Below, one piece after another: positions 43,726-52,120 of a stretch of DNA of 64,000 nt. The stretch is from positions 496,001 to 560,000 of the forward strand of contig NZ_BAABWG010000003.1 in NCBI RefSeq assembly GCF_040372165.1, in the 5' to 3' direction. Every line of letters begins with the position of its first letter. Within the stretch, counting starts at the first letter, position 1. The notes under the pieces are model-generated. The model searched no databases. It had not been told where the DNA came from and saw only the letters and a program-made list of their open reading frames with translations. Both the position numbers and the translations under genes were made by a program. Origin of the DNA: Hydrogenophaga sp040372165 (GTDB lineage Bacteria; Pseudomonadota; Gammaproteobacteria; Burkholderiales; Burkholderiaceae_C).

Positions 43726-44046
43726 ATGCCCAGACCCGTTTCCCGGCCCAGTCGATGGCCAGCCACGCTTCGAATCCGCGCTATTCTGTGGATGGCCATG
43801 TCCGCCTATGCCATTCACCAGATGCCGGCGCATGCGGGCAACCCTGACAGTCAGGGCCACCAGCGCGGCGAAGCAGTCGCTTCCAGGAAAGTGGAGTCAA
43901 AGAAGTCCGAGGGCAAACCACGGGTGGGCAGTGTCCGGTTCATTCGCAGCAGCTCAGAGGAGACCAAGGCGCAGCGCACCAAGCGCCTCAAGCGCGAATG
44001 CAAGGGGCGTCCCAACGCGGGTGCATGCCTGGGAATGACGGATTGA
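43726..44046 (+). CDS. Small secreted protein with conserved Cys-pair C-terminus
   Basis: 106 residues. A basic N-terminus and hydrophobic stretch ILWMAMSAYAIHQMPAHAGN suggest a signal peptide. The mature part is very basic and ends in KRLKRECKGRPNAGACLGMTD, where two cysteines could form a disulfide. I have an impression of similar endings in other Comamonadaceae small proteins but could not check. AAGGAGA ribosome-binding site 9 bases before ATG. Function unknown. Confidence 0.7.
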   Translation: MPRPVSRPSRWPATLRIRAILWMAMSAYAIHQMPAHAGNPDSQGHQRGEAVASRKVESKKSEGKPRVGSVRFIRSSSEETKAQRTKRLKRECKGRPNAGACLGMTD

Positions 44047-44165
44047 CAGACCGACAGGCAGTCGCCGGATAGCGTCCCGAATGGGGCAAAAAGTACCCGC
44101 ATGTGGCTGCCTTCACAGGCAGGCACGCAAAAAATTCAATCACCTCAAGGGGTCTGGCCGCTAAC

Positions 44166-45308
44166 ATGGCGTCCATGCAACCTTCGGCCCCCCAAGACGC
44201 TTCTTCTTTCAGCGCATCCCCGGACGAACTGATCGAAACGGTTCGCTCTGCCGCGACGGCGCGACAGCGCCGCCGCATTGCAGGCGCCGGTACCAAGGCG
44301 TTTCTCTTCCCTTCGCAAGCCGACGACCGGCCGGTGCTCGATGCCCGTGCCTGGTCCGGTATTGTCAGCCACGAACCCACTGAGCTGGTGGTGACGGTGA
44401 AGGCGGGAACGCCTTTGCACGAGCTGGACGCGGCTTTGTCTGCGCATCAGCAATATCTGCCGTTCGACCCACCCCGGTATGCCGAGGGAGGCACTGTGGG
44501 GGGGGGCGTCGCTGCCGGCCTGGCCGGGCCAGCCAGGGCGAGTGTGGGCGGTGCGCGCGACTATGTGCTGGGTGCACAGTTCATCGACGGGCGTGGCCAG
44601 TGGATGACGTTTGGGGGCCAGGTCATGAAAAACGTGGCCGGATACGACGTCAGCCGGGCGCTGGTCGGCTCGCGCGGGCAGCTCGGCCTGATCACCGACA
44701 TTTCCCTCAAGGTGCTGCCACTGCCGCCTGCCGAAACCACTCTGGTGTTTGAACTCGATCAGGCCAGGGCGCTGCAGCAGCTGCATGTCTGGGGCGGTCA
44801 GCCCTTGCCCATCAATGCCAGTCGCTGGGAGGGCGGCGAAGTGCCGCGCCTGCATGTGCGGCTTCGGGGGGCGGTCGCAGCCGTGGAGGCGGCCACCCAG
44901 CGCATGTGCGGTGACGCAGCCGGCCAGGTCGTGGCGAACGAAGCGGCTCAGCGTGACTGGGCTCAGTGTCGCGATCACCAGCTGGCATTTTTCCGGACTG
45001 CAGGCCCCGAGATGAGCCTGTGGCGCCTGTCGGTGCCCCAAACCGCTGCCGCCATGGATCTGCCTTACGCCCAGCTGATCGAGTGGCAGGGTGCGCAGCG
45101 CTGGTTGTGGGCGCCTGCTGCGTCATCGGAGGCGATCCGGTCGGCGACCCACGCGGTGCGTGGTCATGCGCAGCTGTTTCGTGCCGGTGTCGGTGGTGAC
45201 CAGGGCGTGCCGCGCGAAGACGCTGTGCCACCCGCAGTGGCTGCCATCACGCGCCGACTGCGTGAGGCCTTTGATCCCCATGGCATCTTCGCCCCCATGC
45301 AAGACTGA
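44166..45308 (+). CDS. glcE: Glycolate oxidase FAD-binding subunit
   Basis: 380 residues of the PCMH-type FAD fold: VTVKAGTPLHELDAAL, PPRYAEGGTVGGGVAAGLAGPARASVGGARDYVLGA and GGQVMKNVAGYDVSRALVGSRGQLGLIT are typical of GlcE. With GlcD and GlcF it oxidises glycolate to glyoxylate at the membrane. ATG 44166 was chosen; a second ATG lies at 44175. The glcD gene, normally directly upstream, is not in the window. Confidence 0.93.
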   Translation: MASMQPSAPQDASSFSASPDELIETVRSAATARQRRRIAGAGTKAFLFPSQADDRPVLDARAWSGIVSHEPTELVVTVKAGTPLHELDAALSAHQQYLPFDPPRYAEGGTVGGGVAAGLAGPARASVGGARDYVLGAQFIDGRGQWMTFGGQVMKNVAGYDVSRALVGSRGQLGLITDISLKVLPLPPAETTLVFELDQARALQQLHVWGGQPLPINASRWEGGEVPRLHVRLRGAVAAVEAATQRMCGDAAGQVVANEAAQRDWAQCRDHQLAFFRTAGPEMSLWRLSVPQTAAAMDLPYAQLIEWQGAQRWLWAPAASSEAIRSATHAVRGHAQLFRAGVGGDQGVPREDAVPPAVAAITRRLREAFDPHGIFAPMQD

Positions 45309-45331
45309 ATACCGAGCCGGCCACACCGTTC

Positions 45332-46564
45332 ATGCAAACCCATCTCGCCCCCGAATTCGACAACACCGCGCTCGGCCAGGAAGCTGAATCCATTCTGCGC
45401 AAGTGCGTGCATTGCGGCTTTTGCACCGCCACTTGCCCCACCTATCAGCTGCTGGGAGACGAACTGGATGGGCCGCGTGGCCGCATCTACCTCATCAAGC
45501 AGGTACTGGAGGGGCAGACGCCGACCCGCAAAACCCAGGAGCACCTTGACCGCTGCCTGACCTGCCGCAATTGCGAGAGCACTTGCCCCAGCGGCGTGCA
45601 GTACGGTCATCTGGTGGACATTGGTCGACATGTGGTCGAGTCCAAGGTGGAGCGCCCTGCTCGCGAGAAGGTGGTGCGATGGTTGCTCAAGGAAGGTCTG
45701 ACTTCCCCGGCCTTTGGCCCTGCCATGAAAATGGGGCAGCTCGTGCGCGGCCTCATGCCCGAAACACTCAAGGCCAAGGTGCCCGCGCCGCAAAAAGCTG
45801 GTGCCTGGCCCACGCGCAAGCATGACCGCAAAGTGCTCATGCTCGCTGGCTGTGTTCAGCCGGCCATGATGCCCAACATCAACACGGCGACGGCGCGCGT
45901 GCTTGATGCGGCAGGCATTGAGACCATGGTGGCCAGCGAAGCCGGTTGTTGTGGCGCCGTGAAGTACCACCTCAACGACCAGTCCGGCGGACTCGCCCAC
46001 ATGCGGCGAAACATCGACGCCTGGTGGCCGCACATCGCCTCAGGCGCGGTCGAGGCCATCGTGATGAATGCCTCCGGCTGCGGTGTCACGGTCAAGGAGT
46101 ACGGCCATGTATTGCGCGACGACCCGGTCTATGCGGACAAGGCAGCACGCGTCAGTGAGCTGACCAGGGACCTGAGCGAACTCTTGCCCGCGCTGGTGCC
46201 GGCCTTGCGCGAGAAGCTGCGTACCGCACCCGACAGCGCCAGGGTGGTGGCATTTCACCCACCCTGTACGCTGCAGCACGGACAGCAGCTCAAAGGCGGG
46301 GTGGAAAAGCATCTGGGAGCGCTGGGCTTCACCGTCATGGTGCCCGCCAACGAATCCCATCTGTGTTGTGGCTCGGCAGGCACCTACTCGGTGCTCAACC
46401 CCGAGCTGGCCTATCAGCTGCGCGACCGCAAGCTTGGTCATCTCAAGGCCCTCAAGCCAGAGGTGATCACCAGCGCCAACATCGGCTGCATCACGCACCT
46501 GCAAAGCGGCACCGATGTGCCAGTTCAGCACTGGATCGAGCTGCTCGACGCGGCGCTGAACTGA
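45332..46564 (+). CDS. glcF: Glycolate oxidase iron-sulfur subunit
   Basis: 410 residues. Two 4Fe-4S motifs, CVHCGFCTATCP (near residues 24-35) and CLTCRNCESTCP (near 74-85), and two CCG/cysteine-rich domains (LAGCVQPAMMPNIN...EAGCCGAVKYH; HPPCTLQHGQQL...LCCGSAGTYSVLNPELA) mark GlcF. It passes electrons from the flavin subunits to the quinone pool. It follows glcE by 23 bases. Confidence 0.95.
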   Translation: MQTHLAPEFDNTALGQEAESILRKCVHCGFCTATCPTYQLLGDELDGPRGRIYLIKQVLEGQTPTRKTQEHLDRCLTCRNCESTCPSGVQYGHLVDIGRHVVESKVERPAREKVVRWLLKEGLTSPAFGPAMKMGQLVRGLMPETLKAKVPAPQKAGAWPTRKHDRKVLMLAGCVQPAMMPNINTATARVLDAAGIETMVASEAGCCGAVKYHLNDQSGGLAHMRRNIDAWWPHIASGAVEAIVMNASGCGVTVKEYGHVLRDDPVYADKAARVSELTRDLSELLPALVPALREKLRTAPDSARVVAFHPPCTLQHGQQLKGGVEKHLGALGFTVMVPANESHLCCGSAGTYSVLNPELAYQLRDRKLGHLKALKPEVITSANIGCITHLQSGTDVPVQHWIELLDAALN

Positions 46565-46620
46565 ACCGGCTCTGGCAGGGCCTGGATGCCAGCTCTTGCG
46601 CCTGCACCACTCATGACAAG

Positions 46621-46644
46621 CTACTGACACGACGCTGTCAGTAG
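46621..46644. promoter_or_regulatory. Perfect palindromic operator before the VOC-YafY module
   Basis: CTACTGACA-N6-TGTCAGTAG is a perfect 9+9 dyad with a 6-base centre, 57 bases before the VOC gene start. The only DNA-binding protein of the operon is the WYL regulator at 48074-48805, so autoregulation through this site is the simplest reading. Confidence 0.65.
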
Positions 46645-46700
46645 GGGGCGCTCACACTTCAAAACGTGTTCAGTCAACCACTGTTTTGAAGGAGAGAGAA

Positions 46701-47078
46701 ATGACACACGCCATCAACTGGTTCGAGATTCCCGTGACCGACATGGACCGCGCCCAGCGCTTCTACGAAACCCTGACCGGCACCCGGCTCAAGCGTGAGC
46801 CGTTTGGCGGACCGGGCAACGAAATGTGCGTCTTTGACCGCGACGGCGCCGACGCCATCAAAGGCGCGCTGTTCAAGGCGCCCATGATGCAGCCATCCGA
46901 GGCGGGCTCGGTGGTATACCTCAATGCGGCGCCAGCCATCGACGCCTGGATTGGCCGGGTTGATGCGGCGGGCGGCAAGGTATTGATTCCCAAGGTGACT
47001 TTGCCCGACGGCATGGGCTACTTCGCCCATATCCAGGACAGTGAAGGCAATCGCGTCGGTCTTCACGCACTGGCCTGA
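46701..47078 (+). CDS. VOC-family (glyoxalase-like) protein
   Basis: 125 residues. HAINWFEIPVTDMDRAQRFYETLTG and IPKVTLPDGMGYFAHIQDSEGNRVGLHA are the two beta-alpha-beta-beta halves of a vicinal-oxygen-chelate fold, with a conserved late Glu (DSEGNRVG). Metal-dependent isomerase, dioxygenase or resistance functions exist in the family; here unknown. First gene of a four-gene operon, with AAGGAGAG before ATG 46701. Confidence 0.88.
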   Translation: MTHAINWFEIPVTDMDRAQRFYETLTGTRLKREPFGGPGNEMCVFDRDGADAIKGALFKAPMMQPSEAGSVVYLNAAPAIDAWIGRVDAAGGKVLIPKVTLPDGMGYFAHIQDSEGNRVGLHALA

Positions 47079-47145
47079 ATCGGGTCTGATCAAGGGCTGG
47101 CGGGGGGTGAAAACCCCCTCGTGGGCCATCAAAGGAGGATGACAG

Positions 47146-47784
47146 ATGACAGAGAAGAACCATGATTTCCTTCGCCTCGCTTGCCGCTGTGGTCAGGTGC
47201 AAGGCCGCATCGCGGCTAGCCAGTCCGGTCAGGCTCGACGGGCTCTTCAGACGCATCTGGTTTGCTACTGTGGCGACTGCCAGACCTTTGCCGGATGGCT
47301 GGGCGCGAGTGGGCATGCGCTGGACCGGAACGCCGGCACCGATCTCGTGCAAATGACGCCCGACCGGCTGAGCTTCGACCAGGGAGTCGAGCAGCTTGCC
47401 TGCCTGCAGCTGCGGCCCAAAGGCCTGTTGCGATGGTATGCGCGCTGCTGTCGCACCCCGCTGTGCAATACCATGGCCAGGCCGTTCACCTCTTTTGTGG
47501 GGGTGCTGACGACCAATGTACAGGGCATGGACGCGCAAGAGGCGTTTGGCCCCGTGCAGGCGCGGGCGTTCACCGATAGCGCACATGGCCCCAACTCGCC
47601 AAAGCGCAACAGCGGTTTGCCCCGCGTCATGTTCAACGTGTTGCGCATGATCCTGGGCAGCCGGCTCAATGGTCGCTACCGAATCACACCGTTCTTCTCC
47701 CCCGATGGCGCTCCCGTGGCCAAGCCGCATCTGTTGACGCCGCAGGCGCTGTTGTCAGCCCGTGAGAAGGCCGGCATTGCGTAA
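47146..47784 (+). CDS. GFA/CENP-V-fold-like zinc protein of unknown function
   Basis: 212 residues. The cysteine pattern CRCGQVQG near the N-terminus, CYCGDCQTFAGWL (about 42-54) and WYARCCRTPLCNTM (about 97-110) parallels the GFA/CENP-V fold (zinc-binding, named after the supposed glutathione-dependent formaldehyde-activating enzyme). The C-terminal half is not recognised. Second gene in the VOC-WYL operon, with AAAGGAGG ribosome-binding site. Confidence 0.7.
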   Translation: MTEKNHDFLRLACRCGQVQGRIAASQSGQARRALQTHLVCYCGDCQTFAGWLGASGHALDRNAGTDLVQMTPDRLSFDQGVEQLACLQLRPKGLLRWYARCCRTPLCNTMARPFTSFVGVLTTNVQGMDAQEAFGPVQARAFTDSAHGPNSPKRNSGLPRVMFNVLRMILGSRLNGRYRITPFFSPDGAPVAKPHLLTPQALLSAREKAGIA

Positions 47785-47794
47785 GATGCGGTCC

Positions 47795-48067
47795 ATGGCA
47801 AATACAGATTCAGCGACCACGCGGCCCCGTTTCAGTGACGAAGAGCGGGCGCGCATGCTGGCACTCAAGGGCGTCGGGCCGACCGTGATCCAGCGACTGG
47901 AAGAAATCGGATTCTCGAGCTTGGCGGAGCTGGCCGAGGTGGAGCCAACGGATGTGAACCGGCAGGTGGCCAGCATGCTGGGGGCCACTTGCTGGGCCAA
48001 CAGCCCGCTGGCCAGGCAAGCCATTGCCGATGTGGTGACGCTGGCGAAGACGTCGTCGATCCGGTAG
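47795..48067 (+). CDS. Small helix-hairpin-helix protein (Cdd1-like)
   Basis: 90 residues. ARMLALKGVGPTVIQRLEEIGFSSLAELAEV is a helix-hairpin-helix motif and ANRQVASMLGATCWANSPLARQAIADVV-like sequence follows, as in the small 'pathogenicity locus' Cdd1 family. Role not established. ATG 47795 fits the family length; 10 bases after the preceding stop and 6 before the next start. Confidence 0.75.
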   Translation: MANTDSATTRPRFSDEERARMLALKGVGPTVIQRLEEIGFSSLAELAEVEPTDVNRQVASMLGATCWANSPLARQAIADVVTLAKTSSIR

Positions 48068-48073
48068 ATTCTC

Positions 48074-48805
48074 ATGCGCCGCGCTGACCGACTCTTCAAG
48101 ATCGTCCAGCTCATTCGAGGGCGCCGTCTGACCAAGGCGCAGTGGCTGGCCGACCGGCTTGAAGTGTCGGTGCGAACCGTCTACCGCGATGTGGCAGACC
48201 TGCAGATGCAAGGTGTGCCCATCGAAGGCGAAGCGGGCGTGGGCTATCGCCTGGGCGCGGGCTACGACTTGCCACCGCTCATGTTCAGCACAGAGGAAGC
48301 CAAGGCACTGGCAGCGGCCATGCGCATGGCCTTGCCCTGGCTGGATCCCGGGTTGGCACTCGCCGCCGAAGACGCCATGTCACGGGTGATGTCGGTACTG
48401 CCTTCGGACGCGAAGACGGCCGTGGAGGCCATGGCCTTGTGGAGCTATTCATTCGACCGCTACACGCCCGAAATGGGCCGGCACCTGCAACAGCTCAGAG
48501 AAGCGGCCGAGCAGTGCAGGGCCGTGAAGATGCACTACGGCGATGCCAACGACAAAGTCACCACGCGCGTCATCCGGCCGCTGGGCTGTTTTTTCTGGGG
48601 CAAGGTCTGGACGCTGACCGCCTGGTGCGAACACCGGGCAGCGTTCCGGACCTTTCGCATTGACCGGGTCAGGAAGCTGAGCCTGCTCGAGCGCCGCTTT
48701 CCCCACGAGCCGGGCAAAACGCTCAAGGACTTTCTGGCCCAGCTACAGCCACCGAAGGAAGTGCTGGAGAAACTCAACTACCGGGGCTTGACCGGCAAGT
48801 ACTGA
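48074..48805 (+). CDS. YafY-type HTH/WYL-domain transcriptional regulator
   Basis: 243 residues. N-terminal winged helix (RADRLFKIVQLIRGRRLTKAQWLADRLEVSVRTVYRDVADLQMQGVPIEGEAGVGYRL) and a WYL ligand domain (AVKMHYGD...TRVIRPLGCFFWGKVWTLTAWCEHRAAFRTFRIDRV). It is the last gene of the VOC operon and probably represses it through the palindrome at 46621-46644, released by an unknown ligand. Its end overlaps the convergent coiled-coil gene by 28 bases. Confidence 0.9.
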   Translation: MRRADRLFKIVQLIRGRRLTKAQWLADRLEVSVRTVYRDVADLQMQGVPIEGEAGVGYRLGAGYDLPPLMFSTEEAKALAAAMRMALPWLDPGLALAAEDAMSRVMSVLPSDAKTAVEAMALWSYSFDRYTPEMGRHLQQLREAAEQCRAVKMHYGDANDKVTTRVIRPLGCFFWGKVWTLTAWCEHRAAFRTFRIDRVRKLSLLERRFPHEPGKTLKDFLAQLQPPKEVLEKLNYRGLTGKY

Positions 48806-49347
48806 CCTTTGTCGCCAAACTTGCGGCCGTTGCGCTCGACGTTGGCACACAGGCTGTCGCCGCAGATGACCACGTCCGAGCGGTTGTAGGCCTCCAGCAA
48901 TCTGGCGCTGATTTGATTGTTCCGGATGTCTTGCCGATACTGCCAGGACAACCACCCACCGCCGGCCAGTAGCACGCCCAGGGTGCCCAGCAGCAGTGCG
49001 CTGAGTTTCCAGGCGATACCGTGGTGGATGCGTTGCAGCGATTGCAGTTGCGCCGTGATGGTATCGGCCGACTGTTGCACCTGAACGCCTGCCGCCTGAA
49101 GCCGTTGCTCATACTGTTCCACTGGTGCATCCACGCCTGCCTCCACCTTTGCCGCCACGGCTTCGGGCAGACGCTGCAGCTGCTGCGTGGCCGCATGACT
49201 GACCAGGCCGGGAACCTGCTGGGTGAGCTGTTGCAAGGCTTGCGCTGCTTCAGCCTGCTTCTGCTCAAGAGCCTGGCTGCGGCGCTGAAGCTGCTCCATC
49301 AGGGCGGCCGTCTTGCTGACGAGGGCGGAGAGGTCTTTCTCTTGCAT
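48778..49347 (-). CDS. Coiled-coil, single-span membrane protein of unknown function
   Basis: 189 residues. Residues 1-110 are Gln/Ala/Leu-rich coiled coil, followed by one membrane helix (about 113-133, KLSALLLGTLGVLLAGGGWLSW) and a short tail with VVICGDSLCANVERNGRKFGDKGQYLPV. The tail with two cysteines in CGDSLC is reminiscent of proteins annotated as plasmid relaxation proteins, but nothing mobile is nearby. It is not recognised further. Convergent overlap with the WYL regulator. Confidence 0.65.
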   Translation of the reverse strand: MQEKDLSALVSKTAALMEQLQRRSQALEQKQAEAAQALQQLTQQVPGLVSHAATQQLQRLPEAVAAKVEAGVDAPVEQYEQRLQAAGVQVQQSADTITAQLQSLQRIHHGIAWKLSALLLGTLGVLLAGGGWLSWQYRQDIRNNQISARLLEAYNRSDVVICGDSLCANVERNGRKFGDKGQYLPVKPR

Positions 49348-49480
49348 GGGCGCGTTGGCAGGAGGACGCGCGCCATTCGAATCCTGGTTCGAGCAGGCGA
49401 TCTCCCCCTTGGCTGATGTTGATGTCCGGGTTCAATATATCAGCTTGACCCGTCGGTCAGATGACGCTGCCCCTCGACGC

Positions 49481-49861
49481 TCAAAGCGTCGTCAACGCAT
49501 CGCGCAGTTCGACCAGCTCGCGGCGCACGGCCAGGCGCAGGGCGCCAGCATGGTTGTGATCGCTGGAGACGGCCAGCACCAGATGGGTGGAGGGCATGCG
49601 GGTCTGGTACCAGACCTGGGTGTCGTTCCACACCATGAGCTCGGTCGGCGCATTCTCCCCAATGGTCGACAAGGAGGCCTTGGAGTCCAGGGCCAGACTG
49701 GCGGCGCACGCGGCGACGGCATCACCTTGCAGGCGGCCATGGGTGGCCAGCACCAGGCCATCTGCAGTGGCCAGCACCGCGCCCTCGAAGCCCGGGCTCT
49801 CGGCCATGCGTTTCAACGCGGCTTCGATGCGTTGCAAAGGATCAGGAGTGGTTGCGCTCAT
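49481..49861 (-). CDS. Roadblock/LC7-domain protein (last gene of cluster)
   Basis: 126 residues. The pattern GFEGAVLATADGLVLATHGR...DAVAACAASLALDSKASL...ELMVWNDTQVWYQTRMPSTHLVLAVSSDHNHAGALRLAVRRELVELRDAL is a Roadblock/LC7 fold: five strands between two helices. These proteins dimerise and commonly act as GTPase-activating or scaffold partners of small Ras-like GTPases such as MglA. It is 12 bases after the helix-turn-helix-like gene and closes the leftward signalling cluster. Confidence 0.8.
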   Translation of the reverse strand: MSATTPDPLQRIEAALKRMAESPGFEGAVLATADGLVLATHGRLQGDAVAACAASLALDSKASLSTIGENAPTELMVWNDTQVWYQTRMPSTHLVLAVSSDHNHAGALRLAVRRELVELRDALTTL

Positions 49862-49873
49862 GGTCTTCTCGTC

Positions 49874-50506
49874 TCAGGCCTGCTCCGCAGCAGCGCTCGG
49901 CAGGTGTTGCCGGGGACGCAGTGCTTCCAGGCAACGTGCAATCATGACCCAGCCGGTATCCTGGGCCTTGAGCGGCCCCACGCTGGCCAGCCAGAACGGC
50001 CGCTCGCCCAGATACAGGGCCACCCGATAAATCGTATCGCGAATGTCCTGCAACGCATGGCCGCTGGCCAGGCGCTGTGACAGCTCGGGATCAGCATTCG
50101 CACTGGCCACGCACAGCCCGTCGGGGTCGGCCACAACAATCGCGTTGTCTGCATGCCGCGAGGACATGGCCTTGATGTGCTGGTCCAGTGTGTTCCAGAT
50201 GCGCTCTTCCGTCTCGATGTCTTCGGCGCGAGCGTCCACCTGGATGCTGCCGTCCCGATTCAAGGCAAACAAGGCCTTGCCCACGCTGGCGCGAGCCAGG
50301 CCGGTCGCTTGTGCCAATGCGTCGGGGTCAACGCGTTGCTGACTGGGGCCGAGCAGAATGTACTGAAAGACTTGCCGCTCATTGGCATGGAGCTGTTCAG
50401 CCGCCTGTACGCCGGCCACCCAGCGGATCACCCCCTCTGGCAGCGGTCGCAGATAGCGCTCCGATACCTGAGAGGCTTTGGCGTCTGGCGGTGTTTCTGA
50501 GGCCAT
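49874..50506 (-). CDS. Winged-helix-like plus Roadblock-like protein
   Basis: 210 residues. Residues about 40-95 (LHANERQVFQYILLGPSQQRVDPDALAQATGLARASVGKALFALNRDGSIQVD) read like a winged helix. The C-terminal half (NAIVVADPDGLCVASANADPELSQRLASGHALQDI...GWVMIARCLEALRP) has the strand order of a Roadblock domain. The combination is not one I can name. It sits between the ferredoxin-globin gene and the final Roadblock gene, 18 and 12 bases away, so it is clearly part of the operon. Confidence 0.6.
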   Translation of the reverse strand: MASETPPDAKASQVSERYLRPLPEGVIRWVAGVQAAEQLHANERQVFQYILLGPSQQRVDPDALAQATGLARASVGKALFALNRDGSIQVDARAEDIETEERIWNTLDQHIKAMSSRHADNAIVVADPDGLCVASANADPELSQRLASGHALQDIRDTIYRVALYLGERPFWLASVGPLKAQDTGWVMIARCLEALRPRQHLPSAAAEQA

Positions 50507-50524
50507 GTGAAATCGCGGCTCTGG

Positions 50525-51655
50525 TCAGCTGGTCACGTTCAGGGCACCCGAGCATGCGGCGCAACTGACTTTGCCCAGCCGCATGTGGTAGCGAACCACT
50601 GTACCCGCATCGATCTCTGCACCGCAATGGTCGCAAACCGTGGCCTCGTCAAGCCTGACGGTGTCGTAGCGCTCGGTGTCCACCACCTGATCGCCAATGC
50701 GTCTGGGCCAGGGTGAGTATTTCACGATGTCCGGCCTGAAGTGTTCTTCGAAGGCCGACCACCGTTCAATCAGGTCGTCACTCAGGCCGTGCTCTCGCTG
50801 AGCGTCAAGCATGAGCTTCTGCCGGTGATCGAAAATGCTGTCGGGGATCACCATCCAGTGGTGCGAATTGCGCGGGCGCTCGCCCAGATAAACCGCTTCG
50901 CCGGTCATGCTCTGCATCAGGAAAGCATACTGCTTGCCAATGACGCGGTCCATGGTCACGCGCTCGAAATAGGGCTGCAGCAGCGGGTCTGCGTAGACCT
51001 TGCGGTAGAAGGTCTCCAGCACGGCTCGCACGCGCTTGCCGTCGTCCAGTGCCGCCCATAGCGATGGATCGGGCGCGAGGCCTGGCATTTCACTGGCGGG
51101 CTCGGAGGGAAACGGGCCTCGCAGTTCGAACTCGGCGCCAAAAGCTGCGTCCGGGTCGGACATCCATGGCGGGCGGGGGCGACCCTGCAGCATCAGCCGC
51201 GCCTGGATCCAGCCTTCGCGCTCGTGATGGCCGAGCAGAACCATCTCCGGTTCGCTCTCGCGTGACTCGCCGACGAGGCGAGCCGGTTGACCTGCATGAA
51301 AGTCCAGTTCCGTGCAGGCTTCAAAATTCAGTATGGGGTTGCCGTCTTCCTGCTCGTCAACTTGCATCAGCATGCAGGTGGTGACCATGTCTTCGAGCGA
51401 TCGGGGTGTCAGCACCATGTCGCTCACAGGCTTGCACTGACACGCCAGCAGATAGCCTGCATCACGCAGACGTTGGGGCAGTTTGGCGGCCGCTGCATCC
51501 GGGACTTCGCCCTCAATGCTGCGCATCATGCAGCGGCGGCACACGCCACTCTTGCAGGAGAAAGCGATGTCAAACCCGGCGCGCAGAAAAGCGTCCAGCA
51601 CGGTTTCGCCGTCTCGGCTTTCCACGCTGTGGCCCTGGTAGTGAAGATGGCTCAT
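50525..51655 (-). CDS. 2Fe-2S ferredoxin / truncated-globin-like / zinc-ribbon fusion
   Basis: 376 residues. Residues 1-95 are a plant-type 2Fe-2S ferredoxin: CKSGVCRRC gives Cys34, Cys39, Cys42 and a fourth near Cys74. Residues 100-160 (ELDFHAGQPARLV) recall the beta-barrel start of flavodoxin-reductase proteins but without a full FAD domain. Residues 205-310 (RVRAVLETFYRKVYADPLLQPYF, YAFLMQSMTGEAVYLG, NSHHWMVIPDSIFDHRQKLM) follow the group II truncated-globin pattern, His265/266 being the candidate haem ligand. A zinc ribbon (CDHCGAEID...CAAC, Cys341-368) ends it. Likely an O2/NO/redox sensor or reductase; inference. ATG 51655 begins the ferredoxin domain. Confidence 0.8.
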   Translation of the reverse strand: MSHLHYQGHSVESRDGETVLDAFLRAGFDIAFSCKSGVCRRCMMRSIEGEVPDAAAAKLPQRLRDAGYLLACQCKPVSDMVLTPRSLEDMVTTCMLMQVDEQEDGNPILNFEACTELDFHAGQPARLVGESRESEPEMVLLGHHEREGWIQARLMLQGRPRPPWMSDPDAAFGAEFELRGPFPSEPASEMPGLAPDPSLWAALDDGKRVRAVLETFYRKVYADPLLQPYFERVTMDRVIGKQYAFLMQSMTGEAVYLGERPRNSHHWMVIPDSIFDHRQKLMLDAQREHGLSDDLIERWSAFEEHFRPDIVKYSPWPRRIGDQVVDTERYDTVRLDEATVCDHCGAEIDAGTVVRYHMRLGKVSCAACSGALNVTS

Positions 51656-51669
51656 CTTGGCAGTCGCAC

Positions 51670-52068
51670 TCAGGCAGTCTCGTCCAGCAGCTTGGCCAGT
51701 TCCACCGCCACCTTGCGCGTCTCGAGAATCATGCGGCCGAGGTTGGCCTTGGGGTCGGCTGCCACGGCCAACACCGCGTGGTCGCCTGCCTGGGTCAGCA
51801 GCATGGGGCCTTTGGACCCGTCCAGGATGACCTGGCGCAAGCGTCCCCGGTCGACCTCTTTGCCAGCCCTGTCGGCCAGGGCCAGCAAAGAGGCGCACAT
51901 GGCACCGAAGCGATCCTTGTCCGACGACGCGTCCAGCAGGGAAGCCATGGTGATCCCGTCCCGTGAAACCACCGCTGAGGCTTCCACCTCTGCCAGGGCC
52001 GTGTGCAGGCCGCGCAGCAAAGCGCGCATCTTGCTGGCCCTGGGGTCGTTGTTCTGGGGGGCGGACAT
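51670..52068 (-). CDS. Roadblock/LC7-domain protein, copy A
   Basis: 132 residues. ALAEVEASAVVSRDGITMASLLDASSDKDRFGAMCASLLALADRAGKEVDRGRLRQVILDGSKGPMLLTQAGDHAVLAVAADPKANLGRMILETRKVAVEL is a textbook Roadblock/LC7 domain of the MglB type. The gene at 55407-55808 is a close paralogue with most positions identical. Expected to dimerise and bind or activate the small GTPases of the cluster. It is 14 bases before the ferredoxin-globin gene. Confidence 0.88.
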   Translation of the reverse strand: MSAPQNNDPRASKMRALLRGLHTALAEVEASAVVSRDGITMASLLDASSDKDRFGAMCASLLALADRAGKEVDRGRLRQVILDGSKGPMLLTQAGDHAVLAVAADPKANLGRMILETRKVAVELAKLLDETA

Positions 52069-52120
52069 GGCTGGGTTCCCTTTTGTGTTTTCGTCGGTGA
52101 CAGTATCGCGCGCTATCGGG

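Noticed and set aside
48778..49347. Plasmid relaxation protein or mobilisation gene
   Set aside because: Only the coiled-coil/membrane layout recalls such annotations; no relaxase, oriT or plasmid gene is nearby.
51656..51898. 82-codon N-terminal extension of the ferredoxin-globin protein
   Set aside because: It overlaps the Roadblock gene in another frame, is Arg/Gly/Pro-rich, and the ferredoxin fold begins at ATG 51655.
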